This document shows positions 53,498 through 63,520 of a stretch of DNA of 64,000 bases, piece after piece. Both the position numbers and the translations under genes were made by a program. The notes below the pieces were generated by a model. That model was not told the origin of the DNA. It made no database searches and worked only from the letters and a program-made list of their open reading frames with translations. The stretch covers positions 248,001 to 312,000 of the forward strand of contig NZ_JAPEOX010000002.1 of NCBI RefSeq assembly GCF_026340675.1. The letters run 5' to 3'. Position 1 is the first letter of the stretch; the number at the start of each line of letters is the position of its first letter. The stretch comes from Streptomyces sp. NBC_01264. GTDB lineage: Bacteria; Actinomycetota; Actinomycetes; Streptomycetales; Streptomycetaceae.

Positions 53498-53498
53498 T

Positions 53499-54905
53499 TC
53501 ACTCCCTGGTCAGGGTGGCGCGCGGGACGCACAGGGCGGCGATCAACGCCGCGAGCAGGTAGGCGGCGGCTCCGATGCCGAGGCTCAGACGTACTCCCTC
53601 GGTGAAGTCCGTGGACGACACCAGGAGGGAGCCGCCGAGGGCCACGCCCGCCGCGCTGCCGATCTGGCGGGTGGTGTTGAACAGCGCGGAGGCCGTTCCG
53701 GCGTGGGTGTCGGGTGCGGCGGACATCACGGTCGCCGTGGTCCCGGTCAGGGCGAAGGAGGTACCGAAACCCGCGGCCATCATCGGAGCGAGGAGCAGCA
53801 GGTACGCGGGGTCGTTCCCTGCGGCCGCCCAGCCCGCGAGGCCCGCGGCGCCCGTGAGCATGCCGGTGATGATGAGGGGACGGTGCCCGGTGCGACGTGC
53901 CAGGCGCCCCGACAGGGCTGAAGCGAACATCGACATGGCCACCGCGGGGAAGAGCGCGGCGCCGGCGCGCAATGCGCTCATGCCCCTCACGTGCTGGAAG
54001 TACAGGCTCGCCGTGAAGACCATCCCGTAGAAGGCGAAGTTGAACAGCATGCCGATGGCGGCCCCGCCGGCCACGGGGCGTCTGGTCAGCAGGGAGAGCG
54101 GAAGCACGGGGCTGCGGGCCAGGTGTTCGCGTAGGACGAAGAGGGCGCATGCCACCAGGCAGAGACCCGCCGAGGCCAGTACCAGGGGGGCTGTCCATCC
54201 GAGGCGGCCCGACTCGTTCAGCGCGGTCGTCAGCAGGGTGACCAGAGCGACGAGCGCCACCTGCGCGGGCCAGTCCAGCGAGCGGCCGGCCCGGCGTTCC
54301 GAGGCGGGGACGTGGAGCAGTACGAGCACGATGCACAAGACGCCGACGGGCAGGTTCACGAAGAAGACCCAGCGCCATCCCAGGGTGCTGACGAGCAGGC
54401 CGCCGAGGAGCGGACCGGCGGAGGCTCCGATCCCGGCCATGGAACCCCAGAGTCCGAAGGCACGGGAGCGGTCGGCGGCCGAACGGTAGGCCTCCTGCAG
54501 CAGGGCCAGCGAGCCGGGCACGATGAGCGCGGCACCGACCCCCTCCAGGATCCGGGCGGCCGTGAGCACGACGACGTCCGGAGCGAGGCCGCAGGCCGCG
54601 GAAGCCGCGCTGAACACCACGATCCCGGTGCAGAAGACGCGGCGGTGGCCGAGCCGGTCCCCGAGGGCCCCTCCGGTGAGCAGGAGGGCGGCGAAGGCGA
54701 GGGTGTAGCCGTTGGTCACCCATTGGACGGCGGTGAGGGAGGCGTCGAGGTCCCGCCCGATGACGGGGACGGCTACGTTGATGGCCGTCACGTCCAGGAT
54801 GACCATGAAGTAGCCCACGCAGACCGCGAACAGTGGGGCCAGCCGCCGCCTGGCAACGGGGGTACCCGCAGGACGGTGGGCCGGTGGTCCCGCTCCGGAC
54901 TTCAT
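53499..54905 (-). CDS. MFS transporter, DHA2 drug-efflux type
   Basis: 468 aa with about 14 membrane helices. It has LTGGALGDRLGHRRVF (motif A), GVGAALIVPGSLALL (motif C-like) and LDVTAINVAVPVIGRDL in helix 1, whose Asp is typical of DHA2 pumps. Proton-driven export of drugs or toxic products. ATG at 54905. No regulator adjacent. Confidence 0.9.
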   Translation of the reverse strand: MKSGAGPPAHRPAGTPVARRRLAPLFAVCVGYFMVILDVTAINVAVPVIGRDLDASLTAVQWVTNGYTLAFAALLLTGGALGDRLGHRRVFCTGIVVFSAASAACGLAPDVVVLTAARILEGVGAALIVPGSLALLQEAYRSAADRSRAFGLWGSMAGIGASAGPLLGGLLVSTLGWRWVFFVNLPVGVLCIVLVLLHVPASERRAGRSLDWPAQVALVALVTLLTTALNESGRLGWTAPLVLASAGLCLVACALFVLREHLARSPVLPLSLLTRRPVAGGAAIGMLFNFAFYGMVFTASLYFQHVRGMSALRAGAALFPAVAMSMFASALSGRLARRTGHRPLIITGMLTGAAGLAGWAAAGNDPAYLLLLAPMMAAGFGTSFALTGTTATVMSAAPDTHAGTASALFNTTRQIGSAAGVALGGSLLVSSTDFTEGVRLSLGIGAAAYLLAALIAALCVPRATLTRE

Positions 54906-55051
54906 GACGGCATGCTAGGCGCGCACGGGTCCGGAACCGGTTCACCGCCCGGCGGAGTGACCCGGATGGCGGGCAGGGGTCTTCGGGGGAGCCCGTGCGG
55001 AGCCGGAGCGGAGCCGGGCACAGGGGCCGCGGCGCCGATGGACGTACGGTT

Positions 55052-55573
55052 TCAGGAAGCGCGGGCGGAATCCTGCCCGGTCCCCCGACGGGCGGTGTGT
55101 GCAGCGTAGAAGAGCTCGCAGAGCCGGTCGAGTACCTCCATCGTCGCGTCCGGCCGCGGCGCCTTGTCGGAGGGCACCTCGAATCCCGCCATGCCCCGCA
55201 GGACCGCGCGTTCGGCGGCGGACAGCCGTTCGTCGGTGCAGAAGGCCACCGCCTCGACGATCCGGCCGCGGTCGGTGTGCAGCGGAACCCCGCACAGCCA
55301 CGTCGCCAACTGGTGCAGGGCCGGGTAGGGGAAGCAGGCGCTGAGGAAGCGGATGCGGTGCGCCTCCTCGATGGCGCGCCGGGTCCGGGTGCCCAGGTGC
55401 CAGTAGTCGATCACGCCGCCCGAGCGGAGAACGCCGACGACCTCCGCGGCCGGCCCGTCCTGCAGGTGTTCGAGAAGGGCCGACAGAGCCCTGATCCGCA
55501 CGTACGGGTCGCACCCAGGTGCGAAGTAGGCGTCAGGATAGCGCTCTTGTTGCGAAGTGGTTTCGGACTGCAC
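55052..55573 (-). CDS. Hypothetical protein, 173 aa
   Basis: From the GTG at 55573 with AGGAG upstream. A soluble helical protein (VRIRALSALLEHLQDGPAAE, then ALHQLATWLCGVPLHTDRGR, then LDRLCELFYAAHTARR). Not recognised. It stands alone between the MFS gene and the IS481 remnant. Confidence 0.65.
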   Translation of the reverse strand: MQSETTSQQERYPDAYFAPGCDPYVRIRALSALLEHLQDGPAAEVVGVLRSGGVIDYWHLGTRTRRAIEEAHRIRFLSACFPYPALHQLATWLCGVPLHTDRGRIVEAVAFCTDERLSAAERAVLRGMAGFEVPSDKAPRPDATMEVLDRLCELFYAAHTARRGTGQDSARAS

Positions 55574-55829
55574 GTGCTCCTGCTCCGGTACTGCGCCGAC
55601 TCTGCGGCCGGGAGACGGCTGCGCGACCGCGGCGTGCGCGGGGGCCGGTCCTCGCGGCCCCCGCGCACACGGTTCCGGCCCAGCGGAGGAGGCCGCGTCG
55701 GGTCGGAGGGGGTGTGCACGGCGGGCGGCCCCACCCGGCCGCCGTGCCCTGCTCCGCACGCTATCCGGGGCGGGGTCCCGCGGGCGAGGGGGAGACCACA
55801 GGTGTGGACGATCGGGCTAGACCCGCGGG

Positions 55830-56079
55830 GTTGTTCACGCGGCTGATGGGTGGGTGTCCGTTCAGTGCGGTGTGGCAGCGGTGGTGGTTGTAGGTGTGGA
55901 GGAAGTCTGCCAGGGCTTCGGTCCGTTCCTGGTTTGAGGTGTAGGGCCGTAGGTGGGCCCACTCGTCCAGGAGGGTGCGGTTGAAGCGTTCGACCTTGCC
56001 GTTGGTCTGTGGCCGGTAGGGCCGGGTTCGTTTGTGGGAGATGCCGGCCGCGGTGAGGGGCTGGGTGAAGAGTCTGGAC
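55830..56079 (-). pseudogene. IS481-family transposase, 3' fragment
   Basis: Reads TAAGISHKRTRPYRPQTNGK, VERFNRTLLDEWAHLRPYTS and FLHTYNHHRCHTALNGHPPI, the C-terminal catalytic part (Glu in KVERFN) of IS481 transposases. The core region between this and the 5' fragment at 57070 is missing, and an IS5-type element sits at the junction. Confidence 0.85.
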
Positions 56080-56082
56080 TTA

Positions 56083-57066
56083 GACCGACCGGCAAATGGA
56101 TCACTTGAGGCGTCGGGTGGTGGGGCGGTCGGCCCAGCGGTAGCGGCTCGTTGCTCGACGGATGAGCATGCGGAGCGTGACGAGGGCGGCGGCCAGGTAC
56201 AGGTAGAAGTCCACGATGCTGCCGCTCTTCTCTGTGCAGCGCCGCAGCTTGCCGTAGTCGTTCATCCACGAGTGCGTGCGCTCGACCACCCAGCGCTTGC
56301 CGGCTTGGATCGGGGCTGGCACGCCCTTACGCGCGATCTCGGCCGTGAATCCCAACTCGGCTATAAGCGCACGGGACGTGGTGCTGTCGTAGCCGCGGTC
56401 GAGGTTGACGTTGACCGCCGTCGGCATTGCGCCGACCTGTGCCTTCGCCGCCTCCAGGGTGGGGCCCAGCAGGGGTGAGTCGTGCCGGTTCGCGCCGGCG
56501 GAGACGATTCCGATCGGGACACCGCAGGCGTCGGAGGCGACCGAGCGTTTCAGTCCTTGCTTGCCCCGGTCGACCGGGGAGCGTCCCGCCTTCTCACCGC
56601 CGGACGGGGCCTTGGTGATGCAGCCGTCCACCGAGATCTCGCCCAGCCCGAGACCGATCATCCGGTCGTGCGCCTCGAGAGCCAGTGCGTGGACCTTCTC
56701 GGATATCCCCAGTTCAGACCACTCCTTGACGCGGCGTCTGATGGTGCGGTCGGAGCATCCGGGGGTGGAGATGCGCTCGTAGCCTGAGCCGTGGACCAGC
56801 GCGAGCACGACGTGCTCGAAGACCGTCCGGTCAGCGATCCGGCGGCGGTGGCAGCCCAGCGGGTGGTCCGCAGCGAACTCTCGCCGGGCGGGCAGGAGGG
56901 CGGAGAACTGGTCCCAGAGGGGTTCGAGCAGGCAAGATGGCAGCGCGGGCACGGCCGTCCTTCGTGATCACTGAGCGTAGAGAACTCCATGATCACGTGG
57001 ACCCGTGCCCGCACTGCATCCACCGCGCTCGATCACTCGACAGAGGCTGCCTATTGCCGGTCGGTC
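56083..57066 (-). mobile_element. Intact IS5-family element, 984 bp, in IS481 remnant
   Basis: Ends carry the inverted repeat GACCGACCGGCAA and its complement, flanked by TTA on each side (56080-56082 and 57067-57069), the TNA target duplication of the IS5 family. Contains one uninterrupted transposase. Probably the most recent insertion in the window. Confidence 0.88.
56101..56952 (-). CDS. IS5-family transposase, intact
   Basis: 283 aa from a GTG. DDE residues are visible in EISVDGCITKAPSGGEKAGR, VNLDRGYDS and RWVVERTHSWMNDYGKLRRC. The frame is complete. Confidence 0.92.
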   Translation of the reverse strand: MPALPSCLLEPLWDQFSALLPARREFAADHPLGCHRRRIADRTVFEHVVLALVHGSGYERISTPGCSDRTIRRRVKEWSELGISEKVHALALEAHDRMIGLGLGEISVDGCITKAPSGGEKAGRSPVDRGKQGLKRSVASDACGVPIGIVSAGANRHDSPLLGPTLEAAKAQVGAMPTAVNVNLDRGYDSTTSRALIAELGFTAEIARKGVPAPIQAGKRWVVERTHSWMNDYGKLRRCTEKSGSIVDFYLYLAAALVTLRMLIRRATSRYRWADRPTTRRLK

Positions 57067-57069
57067 TTA

Positions 57070-57620
57070 GCCGATCACTGGCTTGCAGCTCTTGCGTGCG
57101 TCGGCGGTGGCGATCTTGTTGTCCATCGCCGTTCGGCGGTCCATGACCCGGTGGCCTCCGCCGTCGGGGATCCGGCCGAGCTTCTTGATGTCGACGTGGA
57201 TGAGTTCGCCCGGGTGCTCGCGTTCGTAGCGGCGGATCGCGGTGCCGGTGGGCCGGTCGAGCCGGGCCAGGCGGCCCAGGCCGTGACGGACGAGGATGCG
57301 GTGCACGGTGAGGCGGGCAGGCCCAGGACCGGACCGATCCGCGCGGGCCCGAACTTGCGGTCCCGGCGCAGTCGGCAGACCTGTGCCTCGACCGCGGCAC
57401 TCGTGCGGTGCGGCGTCGTGCGCGGCCGGCTGGACCGGTCGTGCAGGCCCGCTTCGCCCTCGGCCCGCCCTCGGCGGACCCACATGTGGGCGGTGGCCCG
57501 CGATATACCCGTCTCGGCCGCGACATGCGCGACGGGCCGCCCCGCGCGGACACGTTCGACCAGCAGTCGCCTACCGAAGACGGTCAGCCGGGCCTCCGTT
57601 GTGCAATGGGTTCCTAGACA
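57070..57620 (-). pseudogene. IS481-family transposase, 5' fragment
   Basis: Reads EARLTVFGRRLLVERVRAGR, PVAHVAAETGISRATAHMWV (HTH) and then, after a frameshift near 57300, VHRILVRHGLGRLARLDRPT and HPGELIHVDIKKLGRIPDGG. It ends where the IS5 element begins. Confidence 0.85.
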
Positions 57621-57875
57621 GCTCCCACCACACCGGAGGTCTTCGCCATGTTCAAGACCTACCGAGTGTCAACAACGCTCGTGATCAATACACCTAGGCC
57701 GTCCAGGCAGTCTCCATGAACTCCGCGAACGGGCCGGTCCCTTCAGGGCGGCCTCGTCCACGGCCGCTCCTCCTCCGGTGCCACCCCCCGATCGGGGGAG
57801 GGCCGGCCGCTGCGTGATCCCTAGCGTGGCCCGGACCGACCAGCCGCCTCAGCACAGGAAAAGGACCCAGCCAGC

Positions 57876-58526
57876 ATGTGGGGAACCCAGAATCTGCCCA
57901 CCTTCGCGCTCGGGGCACTGGTCTTCGTCCTACTCCCGGGCCCGAGCTCCCTCACCACCCTGGGCTGCGCGGCCCAGAGCGGTGTGCGGGCGGGTCTGCG
58001 CTGCGCACTCGGTGTCGTGTGCGGCGAGGTCACCCTGATGGTGCTGACCGTCGTCGGGGCGGCCGGACTTCTGCGGGCCGACCCCCAGATCGTCGTCTGG
58101 GTGCGCTGGTTGGGCGCCGTATACATAGCCTGGCTCGGGATCGGCATGCTGCGCGCTGCCTTCGGGGCCCTGCGTGCTGCCCGGGAACGGAACGCGGAAC
58201 CCGCACCTGCACCGCACGGCGCGGTGGCTACGGCCGGTACCCGACGGGCGTACGTCATCACGGTGCTGAACCCGAAGGCGATCCTGTTCTTCCTCTCCTT
58301 CTTCCTCCAGTTCGTCGACCCGGCGGCTCAGCGTCCCCATCTGGCCTTCGCGACCCTCGGTGCGGTGTACGAGCTGTTGAGTGCCTGCTACTTGTCCTGC
58401 CTGGTACTGGCCGCGGCACGGATCGGCCGTGCGGTGGACGGCCGCCTCCGGCTGACGGCCGTCCTGCGCGGATCGGCAGGGGTGGTGTTCCTCGGGTTCA
58501 GCACGGCCCTCGCGCTCGGTCTGTAG
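57876..58526 (+). CDS. LysE-family exporter
   Basis: 216 aa with about six membrane helices. Family features: PGPSSLTTLGCAAQSGVRAG early, and RRAYVITVLNPKAILFFLSF in the second half. Exports amino acids or related compounds. ATG at 57876 with AAAGGA before it. Own terminator follows. Confidence 0.9.
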   Translation: MWGTQNLPTFALGALVFVLLPGPSSLTTLGCAAQSGVRAGLRCALGVVCGEVTLMVLTVVGAAGLLRADPQIVVWVRWLGAVYIAWLGIGMLRAAFGALRAARERNAEPAPAPHGAVATAGTRRAYVITVLNPKAILFFLSFFLQFVDPAAQRPHLAFATLGAVYELLSACYLSCLVLAAARIGRAVDGRLRLTAVLRGSAGVVFLGFSTALALGL

Positions 58527-58540
58527 GACTCCGCTGCCCG

Positions 58541-58571
58541 CTCCCCCCACCGCATCCCCCGGTGGGGGGAG
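58541..58571. terminator. Hairpin after LysE gene
   Basis: Perfect 12-bp arms (CTCCCCCCACCG and complement) around a 7-nt loop, 15 nt past the stop codon. Confidence 0.8.
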
Positions 58572-58756
58572 TTCCCGGCTCTGCCCACGGACTACAAAGA
58601 GGGCGGGCCGCGCACGGCCCGGCTGCAGCGGCTCCTGACGCACCGACGTCGCGGCCCGTGCATCCCCCCGGGGCGGTCCGCAGGAAGCACAGGCTTCGCC
58701 GCTTCACGCCACCGCGTCCCTCGCGCACTGGCGTGGCTCCCCACAGAGGAGTACCC

Positions 58757-60187
58757 ATGTCACGCGTCCACCCCCTGCCCCGGGCCGACGGGTCCGCCCG
58801 CCCCGCCGCCCACGGTCCCCGCCGCGCCGCTCTGATCGCAGCCGCGGCGGCCATGGGCGGCTTCCTCTTCGGCTACGACAGCTCCGTCATCAACGGCGCC
58901 GTCGAAGCCGTCCGCGACCGCTTCGACGTCGGCTCCGGCACTCTCGCCCAGGTCATCGCCGCCGCGCTCATCGGCTGCGCCCTCGGTGCCGCGGTCGCCG
59001 GCCGCATCGCCGACCGGATCGGGCGGATCCGCTGCATGCGGATCGCCGCCGTCCTGTTCACCGCGAGCGCCATCGGCTCCGCCCTGCCGTTCGCCCTCTG
59101 GGACCTCGCCCTGTGGCGCGTGATCGGCGGCTTCGGCATCGGCATGGCCTCGGTGATCGGCCCCGCCTACATCGCCGAAGTGTCCCCGCCCGCCTACCGG
59201 GGCCGCCTCGCCTCCTTCCAGCAGGCCGCGATCGTCATCGGCATCGCCGTCTCCCAGCTCGTCAACTGGGGCATCCTGAAACTCGCCGACGGCGACCAGC
59301 GCGGAAAGCTGGCCGGGCTCGAGGCCTGGCAGTGGATGCTCGGCGTGATGGTCGTCCCCGCCGTCCTGTACTGGCTCATGTCCTTCGTCATCCCCGAATC
59401 ACCCCGCTTCCTGATATCCGTCCGGCGCACGGAGGAGGCCAAGTCGGTGCTGCGCGAGGTCGAGGGGCAGGGCATAGACGCCGACGCCTGGGTGCACGCC
59501 ATAGCCCGCGCCATGGACTCGGAGCAGAAGTCCACCTTCAAGGACCTCCTTGGCGGCCGCTTCGGCTTCTTGCCGATCGTCTGGATCGGCATCGGCCTCT
59601 CCGTCTTCCAGCAGCTCGTCGGCATCAACGTGATCTTCTACTACAGCTCCTCGCTCTGGCAGTCCGTCGGCATCGACCCCACCAGCTCGTTCCTGTACTC
59701 CTTCACCACGTCGATCATCAACATCCTCGGCACGGTGATCGCGATGCTCCTGGTCGACCGGATCGGCCGCAAGCCGCTCGCCCTCATCGGCTCCGTCGGC
59801 ATGGCGATCTCCCTCGGCCTCTGCGCCTGGGCCTTCTCCCAGCGGACCGGGGACGGCTCGACGGTCCATCTCGTCGGCGGAGCGGCCATGACGGCCCTGC
59901 TCGCGGCGCACGCGTTCGTCCTCTTCTTTGCCCTGTCCTGGGGCGTGGTGGTCTGGGTGCTGCTCGGCGAGATGTTCCCCGGCCGGATCCGGGTGGCCGC
60001 ACTCGGTACCGCCGCCGCAGTGCAGTGGGTGGCCAACTGGGCCATCACCGTCACGTTCCCGAGCCTGTCGCAGTGGAACCTGTCCGGTGCCTACGTGCTC
60101 TATACGGCCTTCGCCCTGCTCTCCATCCCGTTCGTCCTCAAGTGGGTGCCGGAGACCAAGGGCAAGTCGCTCGAAGACATGGGCTGA
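58757..60187 (+). CDS. Sugar porter (SP) family MFS transporter
   Basis: 476 aa with all sugar-porter marks: GGFLFGYDSSVINGA in helix 1, RIADRIGRIRCMRI (motif A), PESPRFL after helix 6, FQQLVGINVIFYYSSSL in helix 7 and VPETKGKSLEDMG at the end. Proton-coupled import of a hexose, pentose or polyol. ATG at 58757 with AGAGGAG. Substrate unknown. Confidence 0.93.
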   Translation: MSRVHPLPRADGSARPAAHGPRRAALIAAAAAMGGFLFGYDSSVINGAVEAVRDRFDVGSGTLAQVIAAALIGCALGAAVAGRIADRIGRIRCMRIAAVLFTASAIGSALPFALWDLALWRVIGGFGIGMASVIGPAYIAEVSPPAYRGRLASFQQAAIVIGIAVSQLVNWGILKLADGDQRGKLAGLEAWQWMLGVMVVPAVLYWLMSFVIPESPRFLISVRRTEEAKSVLREVEGQGIDADAWVHAIARAMDSEQKSTFKDLLGGRFGFLPIVWIGIGLSVFQQLVGINVIFYYSSSLWQSVGIDPTSSFLYSFTTSIINILGTVIAMLLVDRIGRKPLALIGSVGMAISLGLCAWAFSQRTGDGSTVHLVGGAAMTALLAAHAFVLFFALSWGVVVWVLLGEMFPGRIRVAALGTAAAVQWVANWAITVTFPSLSQWNLSGAYVLYTAFALLSIPFVLKWVPETKGKSLEDMG

Positions 60188-60254
60188 TGCGCTCCCCCTC
60201 CCCCGCATGACAGCCGGCTGAGCCGAGAACGCCTCGGCATCCCACACGTCACCA

Positions 60255-60298
60255 CGGCGGCCCTCCACGACACGCCAGTCGTTCCCGGAGGGCCGCCG
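60255..60298. terminator. Hairpin after sugar porter gene
   Basis: Perfect 12-bp arms (CGGCGGCCCTCC and complement), 20-nt loop, 67 nt past the stop codon. Confidence 0.7.
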
Positions 60299-60428
60299 CT
60301 CTTTCGGGCCGGCTCGGTGGCCTACCGTCCGATCCGTGGTGCGCCCGACCCTTACGCCGGGGGCCGGCGGCCCGGTCACAGCACCGGACGGTGCTGCGGC
60401 CTCGCGGAGGCGAACGCGCCGCACAACG

Positions 60429-60487
60429 CGAAGGAGCCCCTCCCGGCCGCCATCCTGGAGGGATGTCGGCCGGGAGGGGCTCCTTCG
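60429..60487. terminator. Very long hairpin after the GH64-like gene
   Basis: 21-bp perfect arms with a 17-nt loop, 7 nt past the stop of the minus-strand gene at 60495. The outer part of the stem reads CGAAGGAGCCCCTCCCGG. Acts for the GH64 transcript and probably also blocks read-through from the sugar porter gene. Confidence 0.85.
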
Positions 60488-60494
60488 AGCGGGA

Positions 60495-62348
60495 TCAGCC
60501 GCCGATGGTCAGCGTCAGGCTGTCCGGGGCGTTGAAGTTCGGCAGGATCATCACCGAGCTCATGTCGTGGACGTCGTCATAGGCGAAACCGTAAGCGGGG
60601 TGGATCGCGTCGCCCTTGGAATCCGTCTTGTCCGGGGACGGCATGGCGATGGAGTGGAAGAACGCCGCGTACTCGTTGAACCGGTGGTCCGCCACGTTCT
60701 TGAGGTAATCGGGGTCAGTGGGGTCCTCGGGGGCCTTCGGCACCTGGAAGTACGTGCTCGCGTCGCCCCAGGTGTTGACGGGATTCGTGAGGATGCCGCG
60801 GTTGACGGCGGCACACAGGTTGGCCTCGACCTTCTTCTCGTCGTCCGATCCCGTGGCGAGGCTGTTGGCGCATGCCACGGAGTCCGGGGTGTTGGGCTTG
60901 GCGACCTCACCGGTGCCCGAGTCAACTCCGTTCACATACTTCGTGAACGTCAGAGGACCGGTGCCTTCGGACCCGGTGTCGCCCTTGTAGACGACGCCGT
61001 CGCCAACGTCCAGGACGAAGGGCGGCGTCTGGTCCGCAGTGGGGCCACCGGACTTCCAGTCGCTCCAGGCATCATTGATCTCCTGGTCGAAGAAGTGGGC
61101 ACCGGGCCCGTCCTTCGTGACGGGCTGGCCGTTCTTGCCGTCGTTCCCGAGCTGGAACACAGCGGCCGAACGCGGGGCGATGATGTGGGGAGCGTGGTAC
61201 TTGTCCGAGCCGATCCCGACCACTTCCTTGGCGAAGATAGGGTCGACCGCCTTCAGGTACTTGGCGATGACCGTGGCGGTGTCCATGTCCGTGATGCCGA
61301 CCGTCCGGTCGAAAGAGCCCTGCTTCAGTTCGGCCGTCATGGGGATGCCGAAACCGTCGACCTGGGTGGTGTTGCCACCCCAGGCGACCGGGCCGGTGGG
61401 AGCGGAATTCGGGTCCTTGACCGTTGCGTTCTTGAAGGTCTGCTCGAAGAAGTCGAACTTCGTCTGCTGGTTCGGGTCGTTCGGGTTGTTCAGGTCGGGC
61501 TGCTGGTAGCCGGTGTCGTTGGGCGTGCCGGCCGCGTCCGTTGCGGGCGGCATGATCATCGGCTTGTTGGAAATGAAGATGCGGCCGCCCTCCAGCCACG
61601 ATGGCATCTGGAACTTCCCGTTGATCTTGTTCAGCTCGTAGCTCATCCCGCTCGCTCCGTTCGAGGCATCCCCGGTGGGCTGCTGTTCGGTGACCGGTGC
61701 GGACGTCCCGTCGGGCTTGATGTAGACGTAGTGCCCCTTGTTCTGCTGCTGGCCGACCACGGTCACCCAGTAGTCACTGCCCTGGGGCGTGTTGACGTTC
61801 AGCGGGAAACCGCCGCCGTTGGCCGGCGGAGCCGGCGGAGCCGGCGGAGCCGGCGGACCCGGGACGGGGTAATCCTGGGTGGGCTGAGACTGGGGCCCGC
61901 CCTGCGGCGTGTACACCCAGTGGTAGGTGAACTTGGCCGAAGTGTCGCTGACGGGCTCCTTGAAGGTGTACTCCGTACCCGAGACGGTGACCCCCGAGCC
62001 CTTGATCGCGGCGAGGGCCACCAGGTCGAGGCTCTGCGGCGGCGGCGTCTTACCGTCGACGTTCGCCTTGGGGGTGAACATCAGGCCGAGGTAGGTGAGG
62101 TTCGCCTTGGCGTCGAAGGTCCACGTCGCATTGTTGGAGTCGACCTTGGCTCCCTGGGTGAAGGGTGCGGCGTCCGCCGGGCCGCTCGTGGCCGCCGGCG
62201 GCGTGGTGGTGTCGGCGGCATGGGCGAGCGCGGCACCACCGAGTGAGACGACCGGCACCGACAGCAGGAGTGCGGCGCAGGCTGCCGTGCGCATCACGGA
62301 GCGCTTGCGGCGAGGGGAGTGGGGGGCCGGGTTCGGACGAGTGTGCAT
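60495..62348 (-). CDS. Secreted GH64 (beta-1,3-glucanase/thaumatin-like) protein
   Basis: 617 aa with a long basic signal peptide (MHTRPNPAPHSPRRKRSV then a hydrophobic core to AHA near 45). The first about 130 residues form a small beta domain followed by a Pro-Ala linker (PPAPPAPPAPPANGG), then a GH64-type domain: GGRIFISNKPM, QTKFDFFEQTFKNATV, AWGGNTTQVDGFGIPMTAEL, and late HRFNEYAAFFHSIAMP, AYGFAYDDVHDMSSVMILPN. Likely an extracellular beta-1,3-glucan-active enzyme. Catalytic residues were not assigned. ATG at 62348. Confidence 0.82.
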   Translation of the reverse strand: MHTRPNPAPHSPRRKRSVMRTAACAALLLSVPVVSLGGAALAHAADTTTPPAATSGPADAAPFTQGAKVDSNNATWTFDAKANLTYLGLMFTPKANVDGKTPPPQSLDLVALAAIKGSGVTVSGTEYTFKEPVSDTSAKFTYHWVYTPQGGPQSQPTQDYPVPGPPAPPAPPAPPANGGGFPLNVNTPQGSDYWVTVVGQQQNKGHYVYIKPDGTSAPVTEQQPTGDASNGASGMSYELNKINGKFQMPSWLEGGRIFISNKPMIMPPATDAAGTPNDTGYQQPDLNNPNDPNQQTKFDFFEQTFKNATVKDPNSAPTGPVAWGGNTTQVDGFGIPMTAELKQGSFDRTVGITDMDTATVIAKYLKAVDPIFAKEVVGIGSDKYHAPHIIAPRSAAVFQLGNDGKNGQPVTKDGPGAHFFDQEINDAWSDWKSGGPTADQTPPFVLDVGDGVVYKGDTGSEGTGPLTFTKYVNGVDSGTGEVAKPNTPDSVACANSLATGSDDEKKVEANLCAAVNRGILTNPVNTWGDASTYFQVPKAPEDPTDPDYLKNVADHRFNEYAAFFHSIAMPSPDKTDSKGDAIHPAYGFAYDDVHDMSSVMILPNFNAPDSLTLTIGG

Positions 62349-62695
62349 GACGTTCCTCTGCTGGGTAGCTGGCTTGCTCCTCCAGCTTTACCGAGCACCC
62401 CGTGCAAAATCCTGCGTCAAAAGGCATCTGAAGGGGCCGGCCGTCTAGGGCCTCGGTCCTGCTCCGTCCTCGCAAGAACCGCTGGTGGAGGGCGTATTCA
62501 CCCCTCCGCTCCCCCGATCGGCCCCTGGTCTCGGGGGCCGTCCTGCCCATCACCTGCCGGCTGAGTTCCGTATCCTCTCCGGGCGGGGCCGCGAGGAAGA
62601 GCCGGTGGCCTTCGGACGCCCCGGTGCGGCGCCGCGCACACCGGCTCCTCCCCGCGGGCCGGGCTCTCGGCCCGGCACGATCCGGCCCCGACGAG
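62349..62695. other. Intergenic region, 347 nt
   Basis: Upstream of the GH64-like gene and downstream of the SDR gene, both on minus. It should contain the GH64 promoter. No gene or strong palindrome seen. Confidence 0.45.
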
Positions 62696-63490
62696 TCAGC
62701 GGCGCTCGCGCTGGGCGGTGACGATCTGGCTCAGCGTCTCGTCGATGCCGCCCATGCGGGCCTGGACCCGTTCGGCGAAGCGGGGGAACTGGCCGGCCAC
62801 CGCGCTCAGCAGCTTCAGTTCCAGCGGAGCCACGTTGACCTCGCAGAGGTCGCGCCGGACGGCCCGGACGACGCCGGCCGCGACGTCGCCCGGGACCACC
62901 GTACGGATGCCGCCCGGCGCGGCCGCGCCGGTGGCCGCGAACATCCCGGCGTCGCGCACGAATCCCGGCTGGACCAGTGAGACTCCGACACCACGGGGGG
63001 CGAGGTCCTGGCGCAGGGCGAGGGCGAAACCGCGGAGGCCGAACTTCGTGGCGTTGTACAGGGAGGAGGAGCGGCTCGCCGCCTTGCCCGAGATGGAACC
63101 CACCAGCACGATGTGGCCGCGTCCCCTGGCCACCATGTGCGGGGCCAGCCGGCGGACGAGTTCGACAGGCGCGCGCAGGTTGACGTCCAGCGCGCGGTCG
63201 AGCTGCTCCTCGGTGTACTCGAGGAGGTCGCCGCTGGCCGGCAGGGCGGCATTGGCGACGAGCACGTCCGTGTCGGCGCACTCCTCGGCGAGCCGCGCGA
63301 CGTCTTCCCTGCGGGAGAGATCGGCGACCACGGTGTGGGCGTGCAGGCCGCCGGCGACGTTCTTCAGGACTTCCTCGCGGCGACCGGTGACGGTCAGCCT
63401 GGCCTTCTCGGCGGCCAGGGCCACGGCGAGGGCCTGACCGATCCCCCCGGTCGCGCCGGTGAGCAGGACGTTCTTCCCGGCGATGCGCAT
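62696..63490 (-). CDS. SDR family oxidoreductase
   Basis: 264 aa. VLLTGATGGIGQALAVALAA gives the cofactor motif, VANAAL replaces NNAG, GSISGKAAS holds the Ser and LYNATKFGLRGFA the Tyr/Lys pair. The C-terminus has an extra helical stretch (VAGQFPRFAERVQARMGGID). ATG at 63490. An 18-bp palindrome begins 31 nt upstream, so it is probably under a TetR-type repressor. Confidence 0.9.
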   Translation of the reverse strand: MRIAGKNVLLTGATGGIGQALAVALAAEKARLTVTGRREEVLKNVAGGLHAHTVVADLSRREDVARLAEECADTDVLVANAALPASGDLLEYTEEQLDRALDVNLRAPVELVRRLAPHMVARGRGHIVLVGSISGKAASRSSSLYNATKFGLRGFALALRQDLAPRGVGVSLVQPGFVRDAGMFAATGAAAPGGIRTVVPGDVAAGVVRAVRRDLCEVNVAPLELKLLSAVAGQFPRFAERVQARMGGIDETLSQIVTAQRERR

Positions 63491-63520
63491 GACGACCCCT
63501 TCGGCACCAGAACCATAAAT

